From: Pectobacterium atrosepticum
GTDB taxonomy: Bacteria > Pseudomonadota > Gammaproteobacteria > Enterobacterales > Enterobacteriaceae
Assembly (NCBI GenBank): GCA_019056595.1
Contig: CP036163.1
Span: 62,001-126,000 of the forward strand
Length of the DNA stretch: 64,000 bases
Direction: 5' to 3'
Under the pieces are notes generated by a model. It searched no databases and was not told where the DNA came from. It worked only from the letters and a program-made list of their open reading frames with translations. Below are positions 23,699-31,753 of the stretch, one piece after another (position 1 is the first letter of the stretch; each line of letters opens with the position of its first letter). The translations under genes were made by a program, and so were the position numbers.

Positions 23699-24583
23699 AT
23701 GAAACTTGCAAGCTATCGTTATAACGGTAAGGACAGTTACGGCATTTATACGGCTACGGGATTAATCGATCTCGGCGGAAAAATTGGCCACCGTTACCCC
23801 GATCTGAAAACACTGCTGGCGCAGAATGCATTACACGTTGCGCATGAATTCAGTATGAGCACGCCGGATATTGCGGTTGCGGATGTCACGTTCCTACCCG
23901 TTATTACCGCGCCAGGGAAAATACTGTGCGTGGGGATGAATTATGCGGCTAAGCGTCAGGAATTTAATGAAGAGAATCCTGCGCCAACGTTATTTGTCCG
24001 CTTTGCGGATTCGCAAACCGGACATGCAACGCCCGTCATCAAACCTCATTATTCCAGCGAGTTTGATTATGAAGGTGAACTGGCGGTCATTATCGGTAAA
24101 GGCGGACAAAATATTTCTCGAGATGTCGCGCTTTCTCATGTCGCAGGTTATAGCTGCTACATGGATGGATCTGCGCGTGACTGGCAGCACAGCTGGTTTA
24201 CCGCGGGTAAAAACTGGCAGAAAACCGGTGCATTCGGTCCGTATCTGACCACCACGGATGAAATTCCCGATCCGCATGTATTGGCAATCCGCACGTATCT
24301 GAATGGCCGCATGGTGCAGGACGACAATACCAGCAGCATGATCCACAAAGTCGCTGAATTGATTGAATACATCAGTACCTTTACCGAGTTGAGCGCGGGT
24401 GACGTGATCATTACCGGTTCACCGGGTGGCGTGGGTAAAAAACGCAATCCGCCGCTGTTTATGAAAGCGGGAGACTGTATTGAAGTTGAAATCGAAAACA
24501 TTGGCCATTTGCGTAACACGATAGTGGATGCCGCTGCGCCATTGAAATCGGTTCCGGTAGCCGCTGAAGCTGCTGTGCACTAA
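23699..24583 (+). CDS. Fumarylacetoacetate hydrolase family protein, candidate oxaloacetate decarboxylase
   Basis: A 294-residue soluble enzyme of the FAH superfamily, starting at the ATG at 23699 after an AGGAAA Shine-Dalgarno. Metal ligands are seen as Glu125-x-Glu127 in DYEGELAVIIG and Asp156 in YMDGSARDWQ; the family loop ITGSPGGVG is near the C-terminus. Family members hydrolyse C-C bonds or decarboxylate 2-oxo acids, and some (FAHD1, a Corynebacterium homologue) decarboxylate oxaloacetate. The gene lies between the transporter and citC. The cluster lacks oadGAB, so removal of citrate-derived oxaloacetate is the attractive role. That function is inference; the family assignment is firm. 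Confidence 0.85.
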   Translation: MKLASYRYNGKDSYGIYTATGLIDLGGKIGHRYPDLKTLLAQNALHVAHEFSMSTPDIAVADVTFLPVITAPGKILCVGMNYAAKRQEFNEENPAPTLFVRFADSQTGHATPVIKPHYSSEFDYEGELAVIIGKGGQNISRDVALSHVAGYSCYMDGSARDWQHSWFTAGKNWQKTGAFGPYLTTTDEIPDPHVLAIRTYLNGRMVQDDNTSSMIHKVAELIEYISTFTELSAGDVIITGSPGGVGKKRNPPLFMKAGDCIEVEIENIGHLRNTIVDAAAPLKSVPVAAEAAVH

Positions 24584-24639
24584 ATATACAGGTAAGTACA
24601 AGGCTGCCGGCGTTAAAACCGGTAAGCCTGCAATGATTG

Positions 24640-24664
24640 CCCTAAATAATTCGAGTTGCAGGAA
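24640..24664 (+). repeat. Truncated ERIC element (left end only)
   Basis: CCCTAAATAATTCGAGTTGCAGG matches the left terminus of the full ERIC copies in this window, but nothing of the body or right end follows. Its last bases (AGGAAG, 24660-24665) form the Shine-Dalgarno of citC. Just upstream an imperfect hairpin occupies 24601-24629. Confidence 0.7.
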
Positions 24665-24672
24665 GAACCGTG

Positions 24673-25737
24673 ATGTATGCCAATGATTCCGTCTTTTTTG
24701 ACACGCTGGATGTGCGCCTTCGGGAGCAGGAGAGGGACGCCGTGCGACAGTTTCTTGCACAGTGCCAGCTCGGCATGGATGACGATATTGACATCGTTGT
24801 TGTTGGCAAGCTAGGCGGGCGGCTGATCGCCTGCGCGGGACTGGCCTCCAACACCATTAAGTGCGTTGCGGTCGATCCTGAATTCAGACACCTCAACCTG
24901 GGTGTGCAGGTGGTGAATGAAGTGATGCAGCAGGCGGCACAGCGCGGCCACTTCCACCTGTTTCTTTATACCCGACCGGAAAATGTCGACATCTTCCGAG
25001 GATGTGGATTTTACCCACTAGCGTGCTTTCAGGACAGCGCGGTGCTGATGGAAAACACACCGATTGGCATTCAGCAGTATTGTCAGTCATTGACGGCGTT
25101 TGCACAGCCCGAAGCGCTCGCAACGCGAACGGAAAAAAAGATCGGCGCCATTGTCATGAATGCAAACCCCTTCACGTTGGGCCACCGCTATCTAGCGGAA
25201 CACGCGGCGCAGTCGTGTGATTGGTTGCACGTATTCGTGGTTCGGGAAGATGTTTCCTTTTTCCCCTTTAGCGAACGTCTGGAGATGGTGCAGCGCGGCG
25301 TGGAGCACATCCACAATCTAACGGTGCATGCCGGTTCGAACTACATGATCTCTAAAGCGACATTCCCCGCCTATTTCCTGAAGGAAGAGAAACTGATCAC
25401 CCGCGCTCATGCCGCACTCGATTTAATCATTTTCAGGAAATATATCGCACCCGCGCTCGGGATTACCCAGCGTTTCGTCGGCACCGAACCCTTTTGCCCG
25501 GTGACGTATCAATACAACCAGGACATGCACTACTGGCTGGAGAAAGACCAGACGGTGTCTTCCCCGGCGTTAAACGTGGTTGAAATTGAACGTAAACGGC
25601 AAACATCAGGACTGGCAATTTCCGCTTCGGAAGTCAGGAAATTACTCAAACTTCGGCAGTACAGCCGTATTCAGGACATCGTGCCAGCCTCAACTTTTGA
25701 GCATTTACAACGCTATTACGAACCCGAATACGCGTAA
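24673..25737 (+). CDS. citC: [Citrate (pro-3S)-lyase] ligase (acetyl-CoA-independent acetyl ligase)
   Basis: Activates citrate lyase by acetylating the thiol of the CitD prosthetic group with acetate and ATP. The ~354-residue protein has an N-terminal GNAT-like domain (about 1-130) and a C-terminal nucleotidyltransferase domain with NPFTLGHRYL (about residue 165) and a C-terminal SASEVRKLLK motif resembling ISSTxVR. ATG at 24673 is chosen over GTG at 24670 because AGGAAG at 24660-24665 is then spaced 7 bases. It opens the citCDEFXG block. Confidence 0.94.
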   Translation: MYANDSVFFDTLDVRLREQERDAVRQFLAQCQLGMDDDIDIVVVGKLGGRLIACAGLASNTIKCVAVDPEFRHLNLGVQVVNEVMQQAAQRGHFHLFLYTRPENVDIFRGCGFYPLACFQDSAVLMENTPIGIQQYCQSLTAFAQPEALATRTEKKIGAIVMNANPFTLGHRYLAEHAAQSCDWLHVFVVREDVSFFPFSERLEMVQRGVEHIHNLTVHAGSNYMISKATFPAYFLKEEKLITRAHAALDLIIFRKYIAPALGITQRFVGTEPFCPVTYQYNQDMHYWLEKDQTVSSPALNVVEIERKRQTSGLAISASEVRKLLKLRQYSRIQDIVPASTFEHLQRYYEPEYA

Positions 25738-25760
25738 TTAAAATTAATCAGGATAAGTCT

Positions 25761-26051
25761 ATGAAGATTGTTAAGGAGTCGCTGGCGGGCACCTTTGAGT
25801 CCAGCGATTTGCTGGTCAAAGTGGCACCGGCAGACGGGAAGCTCACCGTAGTTATCAACAGTGAAGTGATTAAGCAGTTCGGTCATCAAATTAAACAGGT
25901 CGTGAATGACACGCTGAAAGAGTTAGGCGTACAGGAAGGGACGATCATTGTGGATGACAAAGGCGCATTGGATTGTGTCATCCGTGCCCGCGTGCAAAGC
26001 GCGGTACTGCGTGCGACAGACGGACAGCAGATTGAATGGGAGAAACTATAA
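25761..26051 (+). CDS. citD: Citrate lyase gamma subunit (acyl carrier protein)
   Basis: The 96-residue acyl carrier of citrate lyase. Ser14 in AGTFESSD is the expected attachment site for the phosphoribosyl-dephospho-CoA prosthetic group. The stop TAA overlaps the citE ATG by one base (TAATG), implying coupled translation to keep subunit ratios. Confidence 0.96.
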   Translation: MKIVKESLAGTFESSDLLVKVAPADGKLTVVINSEVIKQFGHQIKQVVNDTLKELGVQEGTIIVDDKGALDCVIRARVQSAVLRATDGQQIEWEKL

Positions 26052-26926
26052 TGAATAAGCTTCGCCGCAGTATGTTATTCCTCCCCGGTGCGAATGCCGC
26101 CATGCTGTCCAATGCGTTTATCTATAAACCTGACTCCATCATGTTCGATCTGGAAGATGCGGTTTCCTTGCGGGAAAAAGATACCGCACGCCTGCTGGTT
26201 TTCCATGCGCTCCAGCACCCGATGTATCGCGATATTGAAACCGTGGTGCGTATCAACCAGCTCAGTACGCCGTTTGGCCTGTTGGATCTTGAGGCCGCTG
26301 TGCGCGGTGGTGCCGATGTTATTCGTCTGCCAAAAACCGATTCCACCGATGATGTGGATGAGCTGGAACGTCATCTGGTTCGTATCGAAAAAGCCTGCGG
26401 CCGTGAGGTCGGCTCAACGCGCATCATGGCGGCGATTGAGTCTGCGGTGGGCGTGATTAACGCGGTTGCCATTGCACGTTCTTCCGAACGCATGATCGGG
26501 ATTGCGCTGGCGGCGTTTGACTATGTGATGGATATGCAGACGGAACGCGGTGATGGCACGGAGCTATTTTATGCCCGTTGCGCGGTGCTGCATGCCGCTC
26601 GCGCTGCCGGAATTGATGCTTTCGACGTGGTTTATCCCAACGTCAATGACGATGCGGGCTTCCTGAAGGAGGTCGATCTGATCCGCAGACTGGGCTTCAA
26701 CGGTAAATCCCTGATTAACCCGCGCCAGATTGAGCTGTTACACAACGCTTATGCCCCCACGCAGGATGAAGTGGACTATTCCCATCTGGTGATCAAAGCC
26801 GCCGAAGAGGGCGAACGTGCCGGTCTGGGCGTCATTTCCCTAAACGGAAAAATGATCGACGGGCCAATTATCGACCACGCCAGAAGAGTGCTGGAACGTG
26901 CTCAGGCCTCCGGCGTTCGCAAATAG
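26051..26926 (+). CDS. citE: Citrate lyase beta subunit (citryl-ACP lyase)
   Basis: Cleaves citryl-ACP to oxaloacetate and acetyl-ACP. The 291-residue TIM-barrel protein starts [18 protein letters not shown] and carries [11 protein letters not shown] (metal/catalytic Glu-Asp), [10 protein letters not shown] and [10 protein letters not shown], all typical of the HpcH/CitE family. The start at 26051 overlaps the citD stop; an upstream ATG at 26036 inside citD is less likely. Confidence 0.96.
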   Translation: MNKLRRSMLFLPGANAAMLSNAFIYKPDSIMFDLEDAVSLREKDTARLLVFHALQHPMYRDIETVVRINQLSTPFGLLDLEAAVRGGADVIRLPKTDSTDDVDELERHLVRIEKACGREVGSTRIMAAIESAVGVINAVAIARSSERMIGIALAAFDYVMDMQTERGDGTELFYARCAVLHAARAAGIDAFDVVYPNVNDDAGFLKEVDLIRRLGFNGKSLINPRQIELLHNAYAPTQDEVDYSHLVIKAAEEGERAGLGVISLNGKMIDGPIIDHARRVLERAQASGVRK

Positions 26927-26979
26927 CCGTTGCGTGATTACACCGCAATTGCCGCTCTCAGGAATCACAGGATTAGACA

Positions 26980-28509
26980 ATGAGTCATTTTATTGAAGCA
27001 CTGCAAAAGCAGTACCCAGAAAAACGTCATCTGCAACCCTTCGTCAACGCCAATCAAAATACGCCATGGTTGAACGATGTTGAACAAAAACATGAACGCA
27101 AACTGTGTGACGATCTGGAAGACGCGATTCGTCACAGCGGGCTGAAGGATGGGATGACGATCTCTTTCCATCACCATTTCCGCGAAGGCGATAAGGTCAT
27201 TAACCGAGTGATTGATACGCTGGCGCGCATGGGTTTTCGCGATCTGACGCTGGCATCCAGCTCGCTGATGAGCTGTAACGCGCCGTTGATTGAGCACATC
27301 AAAGCGGGCGTGATCAGCCGGATTTATACCTCTGGGATGCGCGGCAAGCTGGCCGATGCGATTTCCCACGGATTAATGAAAGAACCGGTACAGATTCATT
27401 CTCACGGCGGCCGTGTCCATCTGCTGCAAAGCGGTGAGCTGAATATCGACGTCGCTTTCCTGGGCGTTCCGTGCAGCGATGAGTTTGGTAACGCCAACGG
27501 CACCGCTGGGAAATCCAGCTGTGGCTCGCTCGGCTACGCTATGGTCGATGCGCAGTTTGCCCGAAAAGTGGTACTGCTGACGGAAGCTTTGGTGCCGTTC
27601 CCGAATATGCCTGCCAGCATCGTACAAGATCAGGTGGATTATATCGTTCAGGTCGATGAAGTGGGCGATCCGGCCAAAATCAGCGTCGGCGCGGCGCGTG
27701 TTACCAGCAACCCGCGTGAATTACTGATTGCCCGTTCAGCCGCAGATGTGATTGAACATGCAGGTTATTTCAAAAACGGTTTTTCGATTCAGACGGGTTC
27801 CGGTGCAGCTTCTACGGCTTGTACGCGTTTCCTTGAAGATAAAATGCGTCAGCAAAATATTGTGGCGCGTTTTGCGCTGGGCGGTATCACCGGCGGTATT
27901 GTCGACCTGCATGAGAAAGGGCTGATCGAAAAACTGATCGATACCCAGTGCTTCGATGCCAATGCGGCCGCGTCGCTGGCGAAGAATCCGAATCATGTTG
28001 AGATTTCCACCAACGTTTATGCCAATCCGAGTTCTAAAGCGGCCTGCTGCGATCAACTGGATATGGTGATTCTCAGCGCGCTGGAAATTGACACCGATTT
28101 CAATGTCAATGTGATCACCGGTTCAGACGGCGTGATGCGTGGTGCATCCGGCGGACACTGTGATGTCGCGACGGCAGCGAACCTGACCATCGTCGTTGCA
28201 CCGCTGATTCGTAGCCGTATCCCGACCGTAGTACGTCAGGTGACGACGCGCGTTACGCCGGGAGAGAGTATCGACGTACTGGTGACCGATCACGGCATTG
28301 CCGTAAACCCGGCGCGTCCAGAGGTTGCTGAACGCCTGCAACAGGCGGGGCTGAATGTGATGACGATTGAGGCACTTTATCAACGAGCGATTGCGCTTGT
28401 TGGTGAGCCACGCGCTATCGAATTTCACGATCGCATCGTCGGCGTTATTCGTTATCGCGATGGTAGCGTGATTGACGTTGTTCGTCAGGTTAAAGAAGCC
28501 AACGAATAA
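26980..28509 (+). CDS. citF: Citrate lyase alpha subunit (citrate:ACP transferase)
   Basis: Transfers the ACP thioester from acetyl to citrate. At 509 residues it is of family length. Recognisable segments are GMTISFHHHFREGD, SHGGRVHLLQSGELNIDVAFLG (named partly: HSHGGRVHLLQ), FSIQTGSGAAST and NVITGSDGVMRGASGGH. It follows citE at 53 bases in the same operon. Confidence 0.96.
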   Translation: MSHFIEALQKQYPEKRHLQPFVNANQNTPWLNDVEQKHERKLCDDLEDAIRHSGLKDGMTISFHHHFREGDKVINRVIDTLARMGFRDLTLASSSLMSCNAPLIEHIKAGVISRIYTSGMRGKLADAISHGLMKEPVQIHSHGGRVHLLQSGELNIDVAFLGVPCSDEFGNANGTAGKSSCGSLGYAMVDAQFARKVVLLTEALVPFPNMPASIVQDQVDYIVQVDEVGDPAKISVGAARVTSNPRELLIARSAADVIEHAGYFKNGFSIQTGSGAASTACTRFLEDKMRQQNIVARFALGGITGGIVDLHEKGLIEKLIDTQCFDANAAASLAKNPNHVEISTNVYANPSSKAACCDQLDMVILSALEIDTDFNVNVITGSDGVMRGASGGHCDVATAANLTIVVAPLIRSRIPTVVRQVTTRVTPGESIDVLVTDHGIAVNPARPEVAERLQQAGLNVMTIEALYQRAIALVGEPRAIEFHDRIVGVIRYRDGSVIDVVRQVKEANE

Positions 28510-28535
28510 GCGGTAAACGCATGAGGGAATCGACG

Positions 28536-29063
28536 ATGACAAATGCTGTTTCCATCACTCTGGAAACCTTACTCGCGGCGAAGGAACGCCGCGCAGTTCG
28601 CCAGCAAGAATGGCTCGCTCGGCACGGTGCGACGCTGGTGTCGCTGACGCTGGTCACGCCTGGGCCGGTAAAAGATAGCGAAGGCTATCGGCAGGTGATG
28701 GCGGAAGCCGTAAAGGCATTTGCCTCACTGTGCCAGACGCGCGGCTGGACAGTATTGGAAAAGCAGACATTCTGGCTGGCAACGGGGGCGGAAGGGCTGT
28801 GGGCAATCACCAAAGATGCATTGTCAGTGAAAGCGGCGACCATCGTACTGGAGGATAACCATGAACTGGGCCGGCTATGGGATTTTGACATCTTCAGCCC
28901 AGAAGAAGGATCGATTGGTCGATCCATGCTGGCGCACAGCGGACGCGCCTGCCTATTGTGCGATCAGATGGCACACGCTTGTAGCCGTTCACGTCGGCAT
29001 TCACTTCCCGAGTTGCTTGAACACATTGAGGACAAGGTCAATGCCTACTTTACGCCAGCCTGA
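28536..29063 (+). CDS. citX: Apo-citrate lyase phosphoribosyl-dephospho-CoA transferase
   Basis: Loads the triphosphoribosyl-dephospho-CoA made by CitG onto CitD. It has 175 residues from the ATG at 28536, chosen because GAGGGA at 28523-28528 is well placed; an ATG at 28521 lacks an SD. Family motifs are LTLVTPGPVKDS, LGRLWDFDIFSPE and RACLLCDQMAHACSRSR. Separate citX and citG genes resemble the E. coli rather than the fused arrangement. Confidence 0.94.
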   Translation: MTNAVSITLETLLAAKERRAVRQQEWLARHGATLVSLTLVTPGPVKDSEGYRQVMAEAVKAFASLCQTRGWTVLEKQTFWLATGAEGLWAITKDALSVKAATIVLEDNHELGRLWDFDIFSPEEGSIGRSMLAHSGRACLLCDQMAHACSRSRRHSLPELLEHIEDKVNAYFTPA

Positions 29064-29946
29064 CGGTGTACTGTCGGCCGCGGTCTCTCGTTCCGTCGTC
29101 AGTGAGTATCGGGAACGTTACTCACTACCGGATATCGACCAGCGCGTGGCACACGCGCTGACGATGGAAGTTATGTTGACGCCGAAGCCTGGACTGGTGG
29201 ATCGCGCCAATAATGGATCTCATCGCGATATGGATGTCGCGCTGTTTCAGACCAGTATTCAGGCGATTTCTCCTTGGTTCCGACATTTTACCGACGCGGG
29301 CTATCAGCATGCTAACGTACCGCTAGCGCAGCTGTTGTCTCAGGTTCGCCCTATTGGCATCGCCTGTGAGCAGACGATGTTGTCAGCGACAAAAGGTGTG
29401 AATACCCATAAAGGTGGGATTTTCGCGTTTGGCCTGCTGTGTACCGCCGCTGGTTGGCTGACTGCGCGGGGAGAACGGGTGACGCAGCGTAGCCTGTGCG
29501 ACAGCGTGGCCGCAATGTGTCACGAGTTGGTGCGTAATGAGCTAGAGACGTGCTCTGGAGCCGCAACGGCGGGTGAGCATCTCTATCAGCGGCATGGCTT
29601 AACGGGCGCGAGGGGGGAGGCCGCTAGCGGCTTCAATACCGTATGCCAGCACGCCTTGCCCGCTTTGCAGCAGGCTATTGCTGCTGGGATGGACGACGAA
29701 ACGGCCCTATTGCAGACGCTGCTGGTGTTGATGGCCTACAATCCTGACACCAACGTCGTTTCGCGCGGCGGAATGGATGGATTAGCGTTTGTGCAAGACT
29801 ATGCGCAGAGATTACTGGCTGGCCCACTGGATCGTCAGGCTCTGATAAAGATGGATGAGGCGTTGATTGCCAGAAATCTTAGTCCGGGCGGCAGTGCCGA
29901 TCTACTGGCCTTAACTTGGCTGCTGTATCACTATCCTACCGAATAG
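29041..29946 (+). CDS. citG: Triphosphoribosyl-dephospho-CoA synthase
   Basis: Makes the citrate lyase prosthetic group precursor from ATP and dephospho-CoA. The 301-residue protein starts at ATG 29041 inside the end of citX (23-base overlap), preceded by GAGGACAAGG. Motifs: TPKPGLVDRANNGSHRDM, STKGVNTHKGGIF in the form ATKGVNTHKGGIFAFG, and NVVSRGGMDGL. It is the last gene of the citrate operon; I see no clear terminator after it. Confidence 0.94.
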   Translation: MPTLRQPDGVLSAAVSRSVVSEYRERYSLPDIDQRVAHALTMEVMLTPKPGLVDRANNGSHRDMDVALFQTSIQAISPWFRHFTDAGYQHANVPLAQLLSQVRPIGIACEQTMLSATKGVNTHKGGIFAFGLLCTAAGWLTARGERVTQRSLCDSVAAMCHELVRNELETCSGAATAGEHLYQRHGLTGARGEAASGFNTVCQHALPALQQAIAAGMDDETALLQTLLVLMAYNPDTNVVSRGGMDGLAFVQDYAQRLLAGPLDRQALIKMDEALIARNLSPGGSADLLALTWLLYHYPTE

Positions 29947-30043
29947 CGAACATATGTTGCAAAACAGCGAGTTGGCCTTGTGATGGTTACGTCGATGATT
30001 CCCATCATTTGACAGCTCGTTGACACTTTTCTGATTTTTCCAC

Positions 30044-30070
30044 TAAGGTTATTGAGAAAATTGCCGATAT
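30044..30070 (+). promoter_or_regulatory. Sigma-28-like promoter upstream of ycgR
   Basis: TAAG, 15 bases, GCCGATAT: a close match to TAAA-N15-GCCGATAA, in the direction of ycgR, whose E. coli homologue is a FliA-dependent class 3 gene. It lies about 265 bases before the gene, and a degenerate ERIC element sits in between. Confidence 0.6.
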
Positions 30071-30086
30071 CGTTTTCACCAACTTC

Positions 30087-30189
30087 TACCCGTAATACGT
30101 CGAGTTACCATGTGCTGGCTAACCAAATTCGTTCCCGGCGAATTTTCGCTTCGCTTGCCACCCTCTTGTAACTTGAATTATTTAGGGTA
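30087..30189 (-). repeat. Degenerate ERIC element between citG and ycgR
   Basis: 103 bases bounded by TACCCGTAATACGTCGAGTT and AACTTGAATTATTTAGGGTA, an imperfect inverted-repeat pair matching both ERIC ends in reverse orientation. The body is diverged. Confidence 0.75.
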
Positions 30190-30334
30190 GGTATCATGCT
30201 GTTTCAGGTACTCCGAGTAATCGTTTTCGATATGCAGCCAGTGCTGTGGCATCGTGTATGGCACACATGGGACTTGAAAGATAACGGAGAGGCGTGCATC
30301 AATATAAGCCATTGACACATAATCCATGTAAATA

Positions 30335-31099
30335 ATGGTGGGGATGAAAGCGGTGAATGAAAATTTGAAAGAGCAGTTTGTTAAGCGCAACAAACTGGCT
30401 ATCTGTGCAACGTTGCGCGAGTTAAAGAAGAATGATACGTCTCTGATGGTCCATCATTCTCATGGACAATTCATCAGCAAAATTCTTGACGTTGTACCCG
30501 ATAATAACCTGTTTGTCTTCGATTTAGGCGGCATTGAGCGTGAAAATAGCCGTGCGCTGTATGCGGGCGCGTTGTCTTTCATTGCCGAGCCTGCTGGCGC
30601 GAAAGTTGAATTTAATGCTGAAATTGCGAAAACGGTGAACTACGACGGACTGCCTGCCTTTAGCGCGCAGATTCCTGAACTCCTTTATCTTATCCAGCGC
30701 AGAACCTATTTCCGCATCAATACGCCACTGTGGCCGCCGTTGACCTGCCGTGGCGAACTGCCGGATGACAGTGTTTTCACGTTCACCATCAAAGATCTCT
30801 CTCTGGGGGGATTAAGTCTGTATACCGACCGCGATACCACGGGGCTGTTGACCGAAGGGGACATCATTAAAAGCGTGGAGATGGATCTTGCTGACCACGG
30901 TTTTTTCTGCGTGGATTTGCAGTTTGTCGGCCAGGCAATGGTGAAGATCGTCGATAACAAAGGCGAATTGAAACTGACTCAGCGTTTGAGCTTCAAGTTC
31001 CCTTCACTGAACGCGGCACAGGAACGGGATCTTCAGCAGGTGATTTTTGAGTTGGAAAAATTACAAAACGAAAAGAAAAAGCGGTTCCAGGAATTGTAA
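30335..31099 (+). CDS. ycgR: Flagellar brake protein YcgR (c-di-GMP-binding PilZ protein)
   Basis: YcgR binds c-di-GMP and interacts with the flagellar motor to slow swimming. The protein has an N-terminal YcgR domain (about 1-115) and a C-terminal PilZ domain with the c-di-GMP motifs QRRTYFRI (RxxxR) and DLSLGGLSL (D/NxSxxG). It is up to 254 residues (244 in E. coli). The start is uncertain: ATG 30335 has no SD, ATG 30344 is too close to GGTGGGG, and GTG 30353 is correctly spaced from that SD and aligns best with the E. coli start. Expression is probably sigma-28 dependent. Confidence 0.9.
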   Translation: MVGMKAVNENLKEQFVKRNKLAICATLRELKKNDTSLMVHHSHGQFISKILDVVPDNNLFVFDLGGIERENSRALYAGALSFIAEPAGAKVEFNAEIAKTVNYDGLPAFSAQIPELLYLIQRRTYFRINTPLWPPLTCRGELPDDSVFTFTIKDLSLGGLSLYTDRDTTGLLTEGDIIKSVEMDLADHGFFCVDLQFVGQAMVKIVDNKGELKLTQRLSFKFPSLNAAQERDLQQVIFELEKLQNEKKKRFQEL

Positions 31100-31217
31100 T
31101 TTTTAAGTGCAACCCTTTGTTTGGGCTTCACACATAACAGCAACGTTTTTCATTACGAGAATTAACGTATCGCCCGACTTATTTACCTATAAGTAATGCG
31201 AAAGCCCGCGTACAGGC

Positions 31218-31374
31218 GGCTTGAAGTATCACGGGGATAAATAAATGGTTTCTAACGTTCTCAGAGCCTTGTCAGATGAGATCGTCTGGGGCAGAATACG
31301 CGCCTTGCAAAATAACCGACGTCTAATAGCGTCGGTTATTTTTTTACATTTATGCTCGTCATACTTCAGGTTAC
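31218..31374. repeat. Two possible relics of ERIC right ends
   Basis: GGCTTGAAGTATCACGGGG (31218-31236) and, inverted, CTCGTCATACTTCAGGTTAC (31354-31373) resemble the ERIC right terminus, facing each other with no left ends. The similarity is short, so this could be coincidental or decayed. Confidence 0.35.
31311..31345 (+). terminator. Strong terminator-like hairpin between ycgR and plaP
   Basis: An 11-bp perfect stem (AATAACCGACG / CGTCGGTTATT) with an 8-base loop is followed by seven Ts. It is 210 bases after ycgR, so it ends either ycgR mRNA or a short unannotated transcript from the 31100-31310 interval. Confidence 0.85.
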
Positions 31375-31510
31375 AGGGGTATTGGTGTGGTTCTTACCTT
31401 CTCTCTGTGACTCAGGTTTGCTGGGTATAGGGTCTTCAACGAAAGAGGCCGGACAACGATCCGGATAGATAATTTTGTGTGTGCCTGTGAGCACAGTGAG
31501 GAAAGGAAAG

Positions 31511-31753
31511 ATGGGGCAATTAACACGTTTCGCACCGGTGCCCGCCGGTTTGTGCTGCAAAGGTATTGGTTATGGCGCGACGCAGTCGCAGGTTATCTCT
31601 GGTGCTGTTACAGCCACCTCTTCTCATCGTGATTCAGGCGATCCCTGTATCCACTCTCTTATTTTCAGTACGTTCGAGTACGACTTTAGTGCGTTCGCAG
31701 ATAACAATGCCGCGTCTGCCGTGATAAACGGAGGTGTGCGTCATGTCGCTTGA
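31511..31753 (+). CDS. Possible leader peptide / small protein upstream of plaP
   Basis: An 80-codon ORF with ATG at 31511 directly after a purine-rich SD (AGGAAAGGAAAG) runs into plaP and ends at 31753, overlapping its start by 11 bases. The peptide ([16 protein letters not shown]...) matches nothing I recognise and has no clear domain. Strong SD, upstream hairpins (31449-31464, 31480-31495) and overlap with plaP suggest a translated leader that couples to or regulates plaP. It could also be a chance ORF in a long 5' UTR. Confidence 0.4.
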   Translation: MGQLTRFAPVPAGLCCKGIGYGATQSQVISGAVTATSSHRDSGDPCIHSLIFSTFEYDFSAFADNNAASAVINGGVRHVA

